A DNA stretch of 55,096 bases from NCBI GenBank assembly GCA_021851335.1, contig JAJZEA010000017.1, positions 1 to 55,096 of the forward strand. The letters are read 5' to 3'. Source of the DNA: Acidobacteriota bacterium (GTDB lineage: Bacteria; Acidobacteriota; Terriglobia; Terriglobales; Acidobacteriaceae). Of this stretch, positions 8,062 through 16,081 are shown one piece after another. How positions within the stretch are numbered: position 1 is the stretch's first letter; each line of letters starts with the position of its first letter. The notes below the pieces were generated by a model. That model was not told the origin of the DNA. It worked only from the letters and a program-made list of their open reading frames with translations, and did not search any database. The translations under genes and the position numbers were made by a program.

Positions 8062-9495
8062 TTACGGAAGCGTCTGATGGACGCGGCGGAGTTGTGCGGC
8101 AAATTGCGGCGCGTTGTAGGCGGAGGGATTGTTGAAGAGCTTGTAGAGGCCGTCGATGGCGGCGCGTGTCTCCGGATTGCGCGCGCCGGCGTTGGCGTCG
8201 GCGATGTAGAGCGCGTCGAGAGTCATGGTGGCCTGTTCGGCGGTGCGCTCGCCGTCCTGAGAGATGGCGTCGGCGTCGGCGGAGATGGCTCGGAGCAGCC
8301 GCTCGGTGCGCGCGCGGTCATAGGTGGCGGTTTGGAGTTCGTTGGCGAGCGAAGCGGAGAGTGCGGCGGCGCGAGCGGCGGCGGCGATGACGGCGGGTCG
8401 GTCGGTGCTCATGCTGGTGACCAGATGGGCGACGCGCGTGGCGGCCTGGTTCAGCTCGGTGTTGGTGGTTGGGTCCACTTCATTGGCGATGTGCTGGAAG
8501 AGGACGTAGTGCGAGAAATTGTAGGGCGGGTCGCCGGCGCGATGGCCGGGATAGCCGGCGCGCTGACGCCAACTGAGCGGGCCGGTGAGCGAGTGATGGC
8601 AACTGATGCAGTCCATCTCGCTGAACTCCGGCCAGGGGCCGGAACGCGCGTCGCGGACAAGCCGCTGCATGGAGACGCGAAGCTCAACGGCCTGGCCGAT
8701 GGCCCAGGCGCGTGTGCCGAAGAGCGGATCGTTGAGGGGATGGCCGTCGGCATTTTTCTCGACCCAGTGGGGTGGCTCGACGGCGGTGAAGCTGTCGAGT
8801 TCGAAGCGCAGGTCCGGGTGGCCGGCGGCGATCAGTTCATGATCGACGTTGAGGCCGGGCGCGCCGAGGTGACAGGTGAGGCAGCGCTCGGTGCGGAGAA
8901 CGAGGTTGCGGTTGTCGTAGAGGCCGAGCGCGACCATCTGCGTGTGCTGAGCGTTGGCCTGGATGTGCGGCCCGATCCAGCGCGAGGCGGGACCGTGGCA
9001 GCTTTCGCAGGAGACGCCGTCGGCGAGGTCAAACTTGCGTGCCTGCTGCGCGGCGGGCACGTCGAGCGCGTGGCAGACAAGGCAGCGCTGCGCTTGTTCG
9101 GCGGGTCCGAGCTGGAGGGTGCGGGCGATCTGTTCGCCGAGCGGGGTGGTCAGAGATGTGTAGGCGCGAGCATGTTTGTCGCGGGTAACCCAGGTGGAAT
9201 ATTCGTTCTGAAGGACACGCGTGACGGAGCGGGGTTCGATGCCGCCGTGGCAGGCGACGGCCGAGCAGGAGCCGGGTCCGACGTAGTGGCCGTCGTCGTG
9301 AAAGAGCGCATCGTGCGCGTTGGGCCGATGGGGTGCGGACGTTGACGCGGGCATGGAATGGGCGGCCTGCGCGGGTGCTGAATCGGAAGACTGCGCACGC
9401 GCGGCAGGGGCATGAATGAAGCCGGAGATCGCCAGGCTGACCAGCGCTGTGGCGACGGAAAACGAAGGCAAGAAACGGCGCAAATCAAAAGCCAC
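8062..9495 (-). CDS. Exported multihaem cytochrome c (four CXXCH plus one CX4CH)
   Basis: This 477-residue protein starts at a GTG (9495) behind an AAGGA site. A signal peptide ends near ARAQS. Haem motifs are CLVCH, CESCH, CLTCH and CISCH; an unusual CSAVACH (CX4CH) lies ahead of them at GPGSCSAVACHGG. The pattern SCSAVACHGG...STWVTRDKHARAYTSL is typical of cytochrome c554-like proteins, so it probably carries electrons in the periplasm. The last 130 residues are helical and have no haem motif. It is divergent from the NADH-dehydrogenase-like operon beginning at 9657, with 161 bp between starts, and probably belongs to the same electron-transfer locus. Its terminal acceptor is unknown. Confidence 0.85.
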   Translation of the reverse strand: MAFDLRRFLPSFSVATALVSLAISGFIHAPAARAQSSDSAPAQAAHSMPASTSAPHRPNAHDALFHDDGHYVGPGSCSAVACHGGIEPRSVTRVLQNEYSTWVTRDKHARAYTSLTTPLGEQIARTLQLGPAEQAQRCLVCHALDVPAAQQARKFDLADGVSCESCHGPASRWIGPHIQANAQHTQMVALGLYDNRNLVLRTERCLTCHLGAPGLNVDHELIAAGHPDLRFELDSFTAVEPPHWVEKNADGHPLNDPLFGTRAWAIGQAVELRVSMQRLVRDARSGPWPEFSEMDCISCHHSLTGPLSWRQRAGYPGHRAGDPPYNFSHYVLFQHIANEVDPTTNTELNQAATRVAHLVTSMSTDRPAVIAAAARAAALSASLANELQTATYDRARTERLLRAISADADAISQDGERTAEQATMTLDALYIADANAGARNPETRAAIDGLYKLFNNPSAYNAPQFAAQLRRVHQTLP

Positions 9496-9656
9496 GGGGA
9501 GTTTCCTTACTGCGGCGCAGGAGTGAAGTGTTCGCAGTGTTTATAAATTGTGGGGAGAAGAAAGTAAACCAAAATTATTGTTACCCCACGAGATGGTCTT
9601 CCGATGTACAGTGTTTCAGAGTCAGCAAGCAGCCAAAGGACAGGTAGCCAACGCCG
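9496..9656. promoter_or_regulatory. Divergent intergenic region between two electron-transfer transcription units
   Basis: These 161 bases separate the start of the exported cytochrome gene (leftward) from the NuoEF fusion (rightward) and must hold both promoters. An AT-rich core lies at about 9540-9590, contrasting with the surrounding GC-rich DNA. I see no confident -35/-10 pair or clear operator palindrome. Confidence 0.4.
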
Positions 9657-11408
9657 ATGGAAGAGTCGCAGGGGCGAAGAAATTCGGATGCCGGAGGTGC
9701 GCCGACCGGCGTCTTCGAGGATTTGCATCACGTGCAGTCGCGGCAGGGCTTCATTCCAGCCGCCGAGCTGGAGCGGATTGCCGAGCGTCGCGGGGTGGCC
9801 GTGCGCGAGGTGCATACGGTGGCCAGTTTCTATCCGTATTTCCGGCTGAAGCCGCCGGCGCCTGTGGATGTGCGGGTCTGCGACGACATGACGTGCCACC
9901 TGTATGGCTCGCATGGGATGAAGGCGGAGCTGGAGCGGAGGTTTGCGCCACAGGCCGGGGCGGTGCGTGTGCGCGACATCAGTTGCGTGGGCCGCTGCGA
10001 TCATGCGCCGGTGGTGACGATCAATGATCGGTACTACCAGAATCTGACGATGGAGGAAGCGTCGAGGCTGGTGGAGCGGGAGCTGGCGACGCGTGAGAAT
10101 CCGGAGACGGCGATGGAGGCGCACAGCGAGCCGCCGCGCTCTCCGGAGGAACAGGGCATCGCGCTGCACTGCAATCCCTATGCCGACGAGCAGGAGCACT
10201 ATCGCGTCTTTCGCGAGCTGATGCAAAGCGGCGATGTGGACGGGGTGATGGCGCGGCTGAAGGAAGGCGAGCTGCGCGGCATGGGCGGCGCGGGATTTCC
10301 CACGCATATCAAGTGGGATGGCTGTCGGAAGAGCCGGGGCGAGCGGAAATACGTGGTCTGCAATGCCGACGAGAGCGAGCCGGGCACGATCAAGGATCGC
10401 TTCATCCTTCAGTATCTGCCGCACATGGTTATCGAAGGGATGATGGTCTGCGCGCGGGTGGTCGGCGCGCAGTATGGGTATCTTTACATCCGGCATGAGT
10501 ACGAGCTTCAGGCCGGGATTCTGCGCAAGGAGATCGAGCGGGCGCGCGAGATGGGACTGCTGGGCCGGAATATTCTGGGCAGCGGATTTTCCTATGACAT
10601 GGAAGTCTTTGTCTCACCCGGCGGCTACATCTGCGGCGAAGAGACGGCGCTGATGGAGGCGATTGAAGGCAAGCGATCCGAGCCAAGAAACAAGCCGCCA
10701 CGCACGGTCAACGAGGGGCTGTGGCACTCGCCGACGGCGCTGAACAATGTGGAGACGTTTCTGCATGTGATCACGATTCTGGGCAAGGGGCCGGAGTGGT
10801 ACAAGGGCTATGGACAGGGCGCGCCGGGGGTGAAGTTTGTGGGCGTGACGGGTCATGTGCGGAATCCCGGGGTATTCGAGGTTCCGATGGGAATCAGCTA
10901 TCGGCAACTGATCGAGGAGTATGCAGGAGGCGCGCTGGACGGGAGGCGGATTATCGGTTTTGCGCCGTCGGGTCCGTCTTCGGGCTATCTGCCGGCGGAG
11001 CTGCTGGAGACGCCGCTGGACTGGGACAAGGTGAAGGCGCTGGGGTCGATGCTGGGGTCGGGCGCGGTGGTGGTCTGCGGTGAGGATGCGTGCATGCTGG
11101 ATATGGCGCTGACGGCGGTGCGCTTCTATCGCAATGAAAGCTGTGGCAAGTGTTCGCCGTGCCGGATTGGGACGCAGAAGCTGGTGGACCTGCTGGAGGC
11201 GTGGACAAACGGCAAAGTGGGTGCGGGCGATGGGCAGATGCTCAAGGACCTGTCGGCGGTGCTGCGGATGACGTCGATCTGCGGACTGGGGCAGATTGCG
11301 CCGGCGCCGATTCAAAGCGTGATGAAGCACTTTCCGGAGGTGATGCGGGAGCATCTGGAAGATCGCTACTGTCGCGCGGGAATCTGCTTTGGAGGGGTGG
11401 GACGTTGA
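9657..11408 (+). CDS. NuoE-NuoF fusion, NADH-oxidising diaphorase subunit
   Basis: This 583-residue protein combines the NADH-oxidising modules of complex I, as in HoxF of NAD-linked hydrogenases. Residues 1-140 are NuoE-like with [2Fe-2S] ligands C75, C80, C110 and C114 (VCDDMTCHLYG; ISCVGRCDHAP). Residues about 165-583 are NuoF-like: the FMN/NADH glycine-rich motif GMGGAGFPTH (208-217), NADESEPGTIKDR, GGYICGEETALMEAIEGKR, and a [4Fe-4S] site ESCGKCSPCR (C496, C499, C502) with C542. It should oxidise NADH and pass electrons to the next gene product. The next start overlaps its stop, indicating translational coupling. No hydrogenase or formate dehydrogenase catalytic subunit follows, which separates it from HoxFU and NAD-linked FDH clusters. 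Confidence 0.92.
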   Translation: MEESQGRRNSDAGGAPTGVFEDLHHVQSRQGFIPAAELERIAERRGVAVREVHTVASFYPYFRLKPPAPVDVRVCDDMTCHLYGSHGMKAELERRFAPQAGAVRVRDISCVGRCDHAPVVTINDRYYQNLTMEEASRLVERELATRENPETAMEAHSEPPRSPEEQGIALHCNPYADEQEHYRVFRELMQSGDVDGVMARLKEGELRGMGGAGFPTHIKWDGCRKSRGERKYVVCNADESEPGTIKDRFILQYLPHMVIEGMMVCARVVGAQYGYLYIRHEYELQAGILRKEIERAREMGLLGRNILGSGFSYDMEVFVSPGGYICGEETALMEAIEGKRSEPRNKPPRTVNEGLWHSPTALNNVETFLHVITILGKGPEWYKGYGQGAPGVKFVGVTGHVRNPGVFEVPMGISYRQLIEEYAGGALDGRRIIGFAPSGPSSGYLPAELLETPLDWDKVKALGSMLGSGAVVVCGEDACMLDMALTAVRFYRNESCGKCSPCRIGTQKLVDLLEAWTNGKVGAGDGQMLKDLSAVLRMTSICGLGQIAPAPIQSVMKHFPEVMREHLEDRYCRAGICFGGVGR

Positions 11409-13639
11409 GCGAACACGGCGAGCCGATGACGGTGACGATCGACGGGCACGAGATCCAGGTGCCGCATGGGACGACGGTCTTTGATGCGGCGCGCATGGCG
11501 GGGGTGACCATTCCGACGCTGTGCCATCAGCAGAACCAGACGCCGGTCGCGGTCTGTCGCATCTGCGTGGTGGATACGGGCGAGCGGGCGTTGCAGGCCG
11601 CCTGCATCTTCAAGGCCGAGCCGGGGATGGTGGTCAAGACGGATACCGAACCGATCCAGGCCGTGCGGAAGACGCTCTATGAGCTGATGCTGAGCGACCA
11701 TCCTTCGCCGTGCCTGCGGCAGCAGCAGACGGGCGACTGCGAGCTGGAGACACAGGCGGCGCATGGCGGGGTGACCTCGACGCGATTTGCCAAACGCGCC
11801 GTGCCGGTGCTGGCGGCCGATGATTCCTCGCCGTCGATTCATGTGGATTTTTCCGCCTGCATTCTGTGTGACCGCTGTGTTCGCGGGTGCTCGGAGATTC
11901 GCCACAACAACGTGATTGCGCGGCAGGGCAAAGGGTACTTTGCGGCGATCAGCTTTGACGCCAATGAGCCGATGGGGAATTCAAGCTGCGTGAGCTGCGG
12001 CGAGTGCATGGTGAGCTGCCCGACGGGCGCGCTGACCAACAAGCGCGTGCTGGGCCAGGGCCGATTGCATCCGGAAGGGACGCCGGGAATTTTTGACGTG
12101 GAAACCGAGGAGCTGCTCGCGCTTCCGGTCTTTCGCGGCGTCTCGGGAACCTTTCTGGATTTGAACAAGGGATCGGTGGTCAAGCGCCGATATCGAGCTG
12201 GAGAGACGATTGTGCGCGAGGGCGAAAACGGCTCGACGGCGTTTTACATTCTGGAGGGCGAGGCGGAGGTATTTATCCGCGCGCCGCGCGAGCATGTGGC
12301 GACGGAGTCGGCTTCGACGGGGCTGTTTACGCGGATGCGTTCGATGCTGATTCCCAAAAGCCGACAGCCGCGCGAGGAGGAACGGGATACGCCGACGCAT
12401 ATTCGGATTGACGCGCCGGTCGACCTGCCGTATGACAATCCGATCGCCGCGCTGCATGAAGGGGATCTCTTTGGCGAGATGACCTGCATGAGCTTCTATC
12501 CGCGTTCGGCGACGGTGCGTGCGAAGACCGATTGCGTGATGCTGGAGATGCTGCGCAACGTGCTGGACGTGATGCAGAAGAACAAGACATTCCGCGCGCG
12601 GCTGGAGAAGGATTATCGCGCGCGTGCGCTGGGGACGCATCTGCGGAGCGTGCCGATCTTCTCGACGATAGGCGAGGATTTTGTGGAGGTGTTGCGTGAC
12701 CGGGTGGAGCTGGTGCGCTATGCGCCGGGCGAGGTGATCTGCGAAGAGGGAGCGCCGGCCGATGCGTTCTATCTGGTGCGCATCGGGTTTGTGAAGGTTT
12801 CGCAGAAGCTGAATGGCGAGGATATGGTGCTGGCGTATCTGCCGCGCGGCGGATATTTTGGCGAGATGGGCCTGATGGGCGAGGGCGTGCGGACGGCGAC
12901 GTGCGTGGCGCTGGATCATGTGGAACTGGTGCGGATGGAAGCGCCGGAGTTTCACGCGATGCTGGAGCGATTTCCCGAGGTTCGCCAGCAGATTGAGCTG
13001 ACGGTGGAGCAGCGGCGGCGCGAGAACCAGTTGCAGCGGACGCGGGCCAGCGCGCGGGAGCAGAATACGCCGCTGGGGCAGTTTCTGGAGCAGGGGCTGA
13101 TGGATGCGCAGAGCCTGCTGGTGCTGGACCTGACGAAGTGTACGCGCTGCGACCAGTGTGTGAAGGCCTGCGCGAGCGCGCATGACGGCGTGACGCGGCT
13201 GCTGCGCGACGGGGTGCGGTTTGAAAACTATCTGGTGGCGACGTCGTGCCGGCAGTGTCGCGATCCGCGCTGCATGATCGGCTGCCCGGTGGGTTCGATC
13301 CGCCGGCGCAATTCGCTGGAAGTGATGATCGAGGACTGGTGTGTGGGCTGCGGATTGTGCGCGCAGAACTGCCCGTACGGCAATATCACGGTGCAGGAGT
13401 TTGATGCGCGGGGCAACGCCGTGGCGCTGCACGATGTGCAAAGCGACAAGGCGGATGCGAATGTGGGCAAGGTGCGCAAGGCGACAAGCTGCGACCTGTG
13501 CCATGAGCTTTCCGAGCCAAGCTGCGTCTATGCGTGTCCGCACGATGCGGCGCATCGCGTGAAGCCGAATGAGTTTTTTGCGCAGGTGCTGGGCGTGGAT
13601 CTCGACAAGGAGGCCGCGTTTGTGGGCAAGAATCGTTGA
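11405..13639 (+). CDS. Ferredoxin / double cyclic-nucleotide-binding / four-cluster ferredoxin fusion protein
   Basis: The protein has 744 residues from the TTG at 11405, which overlaps the previous stop and has GGAGG 9 bp upstream; an ATG at 11426 is the alternative. Residues 1-75 form a [2Fe-2S] domain (C40, C51, C54, C67) as in NuoG/HoxU. H99, C103 and C112 recall the NuoG His-Cys cluster, but the expected central cysteine is Q106. Two [4Fe-4S] sites follow (C152, C155, C158, C162; C195, C198, C201, C205). Two cNMP-binding domains span about 255-385 and 415-525, both keeping the phosphate-binding cassette (FGEMTCMSFYPRSAT; FGEMGLMGEGVRTAT). The C-terminus (575-715) has four further cysteine quartets as in DmsB/HybA/NrfC subunits. 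It looks like an Fe-S wire with a cyclic-nucleotide switch inserted in the middle. Confidence 0.9.
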   Translation: MSEHGEPMTVTIDGHEIQVPHGTTVFDAARMAGVTIPTLCHQQNQTPVAVCRICVVDTGERALQAACIFKAEPGMVVKTDTEPIQAVRKTLYELMLSDHPSPCLRQQQTGDCELETQAAHGGVTSTRFAKRAVPVLAADDSSPSIHVDFSACILCDRCVRGCSEIRHNNVIARQGKGYFAAISFDANEPMGNSSCVSCGECMVSCPTGALTNKRVLGQGRLHPEGTPGIFDVETEELLALPVFRGVSGTFLDLNKGSVVKRRYRAGETIVREGENGSTAFYILEGEAEVFIRAPREHVATESASTGLFTRMRSMLIPKSRQPREEERDTPTHIRIDAPVDLPYDNPIAALHEGDLFGEMTCMSFYPRSATVRAKTDCVMLEMLRNVLDVMQKNKTFRARLEKDYRARALGTHLRSVPIFSTIGEDFVEVLRDRVELVRYAPGEVICEEGAPADAFYLVRIGFVKVSQKLNGEDMVLAYLPRGGYFGEMGLMGEGVRTATCVALDHVELVRMEAPEFHAMLERFPEVRQQIELTVEQRRRENQLQRTRASAREQNTPLGQFLEQGLMDAQSLLVLDLTKCTRCDQCVKACASAHDGVTRLLRDGVRFENYLVATSCRQCRDPRCMIGCPVGSIRRRNSLEVMIEDWCVGCGLCAQNCPYGNITVQEFDARGNAVALHDVQSDKADANVGKVRKATSCDLCHELSEPSCVYACPHDAAHRVKPNEFFAQVLGVDLDKEAAFVGKNR

Positions 13640-13767
13640 GGCCGGGCAGAATGGGTTGCCGGGCCTGGATGGGTTGCCGGGCTTGGATGCGAGGCGGGCA
13701 GTGATGTTGCGAGGGTTGATTGTTCGGGGTTTGATTTTGCGAAGCAGGCTTTCTCAAGGCGGAATCG

Positions 13768-14646
13768 ATGCGGATTGACGAGACACATAAGCCGTGGATG
13801 ATCGGAACGGCGGCCGCGATGGTGGTCGGCGCGGCGGTCTACATTCCGTATGCGTTGGGGACGGCGACGCCGGGCGGAGGCACGCCGATCGGGCTGTTCT
13901 TTGGCTCGATTGCGCTGGGGCTGATGCTGTTTGCGGCGCTGCTGAGCGTGCGCAAGCGGTTTCCCATCTGGCGCATCGGGCGGGCCAAGATCTGGTTGCG
14001 GGCGCATCTCTGGCTGGGATTTCTGGCGCTTCCGATGGTGCTGTTTCATGCGGCGTTCCACGCGCGGGGCGCGTTGACGGCGGTGCTGATGGGACTGACG
14101 GTGGTGGTGGTGGCAAGCGGTGTCTTCGGGGCGTGGTTGCAGCATACTCTGCCCACGCGAATGTTTCGCGAGGTGCCGTTTGAGACGATCTATGACCAGA
14201 TTCCGGTGATCTGCGGACAGTTGGTGGCTGAGGCGGAGGGCCATGCGGCGGATGTGACGCAGCGGCTGGCTCCGGCGACCGGAGCGGGCGCGACCGTGGT
14301 GGATACTCTGATGGACCTGCCGACGATGGAGAACGAGACGGAAGCGTTTGGGCGATTTTTTGCCGATTCCGTGGTGCCGTATCTGCGGCAGAAGGGCGCG
14401 CGGGGAAGTCGGTTTGCCAATCGGGATTGGGTGCATGGGCGGTTTGAGGAGCTGCGGCGGGAGTTTTTGCCGGCGGCGTGGGAGCCGCTGACAGCGATTG
14501 AGGAGATTTGCGAAGAGAAACGAGAGCTGGATCACCAGAGGGTGCTGCACATGTGGCTGCATGGATGGCTGCTGGTGCATCTGCCTATCTCAGCGGCGCT
14601 GGTTCTGTTGGCCATCGTCCATGCGATTGGAGCGCTGCGGTACTGA
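13768..14646 (+). CDS. Five-helix membrane protein with haem-b-type histidines
   Basis: This 292-residue protein has helices at about 11-30, 41-60, 79-98, 102-122 and 267-288. Histidines cluster in or beside the helices: H80, H94 and H98 in helix 3, and H261, H265, H271 and H285 around helix 5. That is the pattern of a di-haem cytochrome b/ferric-reductase-like or cytochrome b561-like electron carrier. A hydrophilic segment of about 135 residues separates helices 4 and 5. It lies between the Fe-S fusion protein and a decaheme cytochrome in one operon, so the simplest role is to move electrons from the cytoplasmic Fe-S hub across the inner membrane. I do not recognise a named family with certainty. 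Confidence 0.6.
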   Translation: MRIDETHKPWMIGTAAAMVVGAAVYIPYALGTATPGGGTPIGLFFGSIALGLMLFAALLSVRKRFPIWRIGRAKIWLRAHLWLGFLALPMVLFHAAFHARGALTAVLMGLTVVVVASGVFGAWLQHTLPTRMFREVPFETIYDQIPVICGQLVAEAEGHAADVTQRLAPATGAGATVVDTLMDLPTMENETEAFGRFFADSVVPYLRQKGARGSRFANRDWVHGRFEELRREFLPAAWEPLTAIEEICEEKRELDHQRVLHMWLHGWLLVHLPISAALVLLAIVHAIGALRY

Positions 14647-14650
14647 GCCT

Positions 14651-16003
14651 ATGAGCGTACGCAAGAGAACGACGAAGATTGTTGCCAAGCGGCACGACCT
14701 GAACTACTTCAAGCGGATGTCGCCGGTGCGCGCCTGGCAGTGGTGGCTAGCGGCTGCGGCGCTGCTGGCGGCCGGGTTGTGGTTTGGCACGACGACGCTG
14801 GTGCGCGGCGGTACGCTGCTCTCGGCCGGGCCGATGTCGACGAGCCATGCGGTCTTTGGCGAGCGCTGCGAGCTGTGCCACGTGCCGGTGGTGGAGGCGA
14901 CAAGCTGGACGCCGGCGCTGGGCATGCGGCGGCAGGTGCCGGACGCGGCCTGCCTGCGATGCCATCAGGCCGAGCCGCATCACCCGGCAGAGAGCGTGCA
15001 GCATCCACGCTGCTCGTCGTGCCATGAGGAGCATGTGGGCGCGATGCATCTGGCGGCGACGAAAGATGCCGGTTGCACGCAGTGCCATGCGCATCTGGAG
15101 ACGCGAGGCGGAGCGGTGGCGATTGCGCGCGAGGTGAGCAGCTTTGCCGGGAATCATCCGGAGTTTCGGCTGCTGCCGACGGCCGCTCCAAGCGAGCGCG
15201 CAGCGGCGACGGCGCTGGTCTTTAACCATGCCGAGCATCTGAAGGCGGGACTGAAGGGTGTGAACGGGCCGGTGACGCTGACCTGCGCAAGCTGCCACAC
15301 GGCGACCGTGGGCGCCGATGGACGGCAGGGCGACGGCATGCAGCCGGTGAACTTTGACACAAGCTGCCGAAGCTGCCATTCGCTGGAGTTTGACCGGCAT
15401 GTGACGGGGCAGGCGCCGCACCAGTCGCCGGAAGCGGTGCATGCCTTTGTGGTGGCTTCGCTGACGGAGTTTGCGCGTAGCCATCCGGAGGTGGTGGCGG
15501 CGGAGATTCGCGCCTGGCCGCAGCAGAAGCCGCTGCCCGGAATGGCGGCGACCGCGAGTGCCAATGCGGCGCCGCGCAATGCGCAGCAGTGGCTCGAGGG
15601 GAGCGTGATGCGCGCCGAGACGATCCTGTGGCGCGAGAAGTGCGGACTCTGCCACAAGAGCGACACCGCGCTGCCGACCGACGGCAGCCTGCCGCACTAT
15701 CAGACCGTGACGCAGCCGAGGAAGTGGATGACGAACGCGGTCTTCAGCCATCCGGCGCATCGCGCGGTGGCCTGCGCGGATTGCCATACGCAGACGCGGA
15801 CCGCGACCGGCGAGCACGCCGTGCTGATGCCGACGATTGCGACGTGCCGCAGTTGTCACGATGGGCGCACGAGTCCGCAGGGATCTGCGCTGGCCAATGG
15901 CCATGCGGAGAGCGGCTGCTTCCTGTGCCATGTCTATCACGGGCCGGAGACGGCGGCGCTCACGGTGAAGGGATGGCCGCTGGCGCGGCTGGTCCACCCA
16001 TAA
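14651..16003 (+). CDS. Membrane-anchored decaheme cytochrome c
   Basis: The protein has 450 residues from the ATG at 14651, only 4 bp after the upstream stop, so it is co-translated with the membrane protein. The N-terminus is basic, followed by one uncleaved-looking helix (about 30-48, WQWWLAAAALLAAGLWFGT). Ten CXXCH motifs follow: CELCH, CLRCH, CSSCH, CTQCH, CASCH, CRSCH, CGLCH, CADCH, CRSCH and CFLCH. Several histidines (NHAEHL, SHPAHR) could act as distal ligands. It is expected to face the periplasm and receive electrons from the preceding membrane protein. It converges on the 1320-residue cytochrome gene, with 78 bp between stops. Confidence 0.88.
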   Translation: MSVRKRTTKIVAKRHDLNYFKRMSPVRAWQWWLAAAALLAAGLWFGTTTLVRGGTLLSAGPMSTSHAVFGERCELCHVPVVEATSWTPALGMRRQVPDAACLRCHQAEPHHPAESVQHPRCSSCHEEHVGAMHLAATKDAGCTQCHAHLETRGGAVAIAREVSSFAGNHPEFRLLPTAAPSERAAATALVFNHAEHLKAGLKGVNGPVTLTCASCHTATVGADGRQGDGMQPVNFDTSCRSCHSLEFDRHVTGQAPHQSPEAVHAFVVASLTEFARSHPEVVAAEIRAWPQQKPLPGMAATASANAAPRNAQQWLEGSVMRAETILWREKCGLCHKSDTALPTDGSLPHYQTVTQPRKWMTNAVFSHPAHRAVACADCHTQTRTATGEHAVLMPTIATCRSCHDGRTSPQGSALANGHAESGCFLCHVYHGPETAALTVKGWPLARLVHP

Positions 16004-16017
16004 CCGGTTTGCGAATC

Positions 16018-16045
16018 ACGGATGCACGAATGACGGATGCACGAA
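16018..16045 (+). repeat. 14-bp tandem duplication between convergent cytochrome genes
   Basis: ACGGATGCACGAAT occurs twice head to tail in the 78-bp gap between the two converging cytochrome genes. No terminator hairpin with a T-run is evident there. Confidence 0.7.
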
Positions 16046-16081
16046 TCGCATCGGTCATCGAAGCGTATGCGCCTTGAGCGA

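Noticed and set aside
9657..14646. NAD-linked hydrogenase (Hox) or formate dehydrogenase operon
   Set aside because: No Ni-Fe or molybdopterin catalytic subunit follows; the partners are a CNB-ferredoxin fusion, a membrane protein and multihaem cytochromes.
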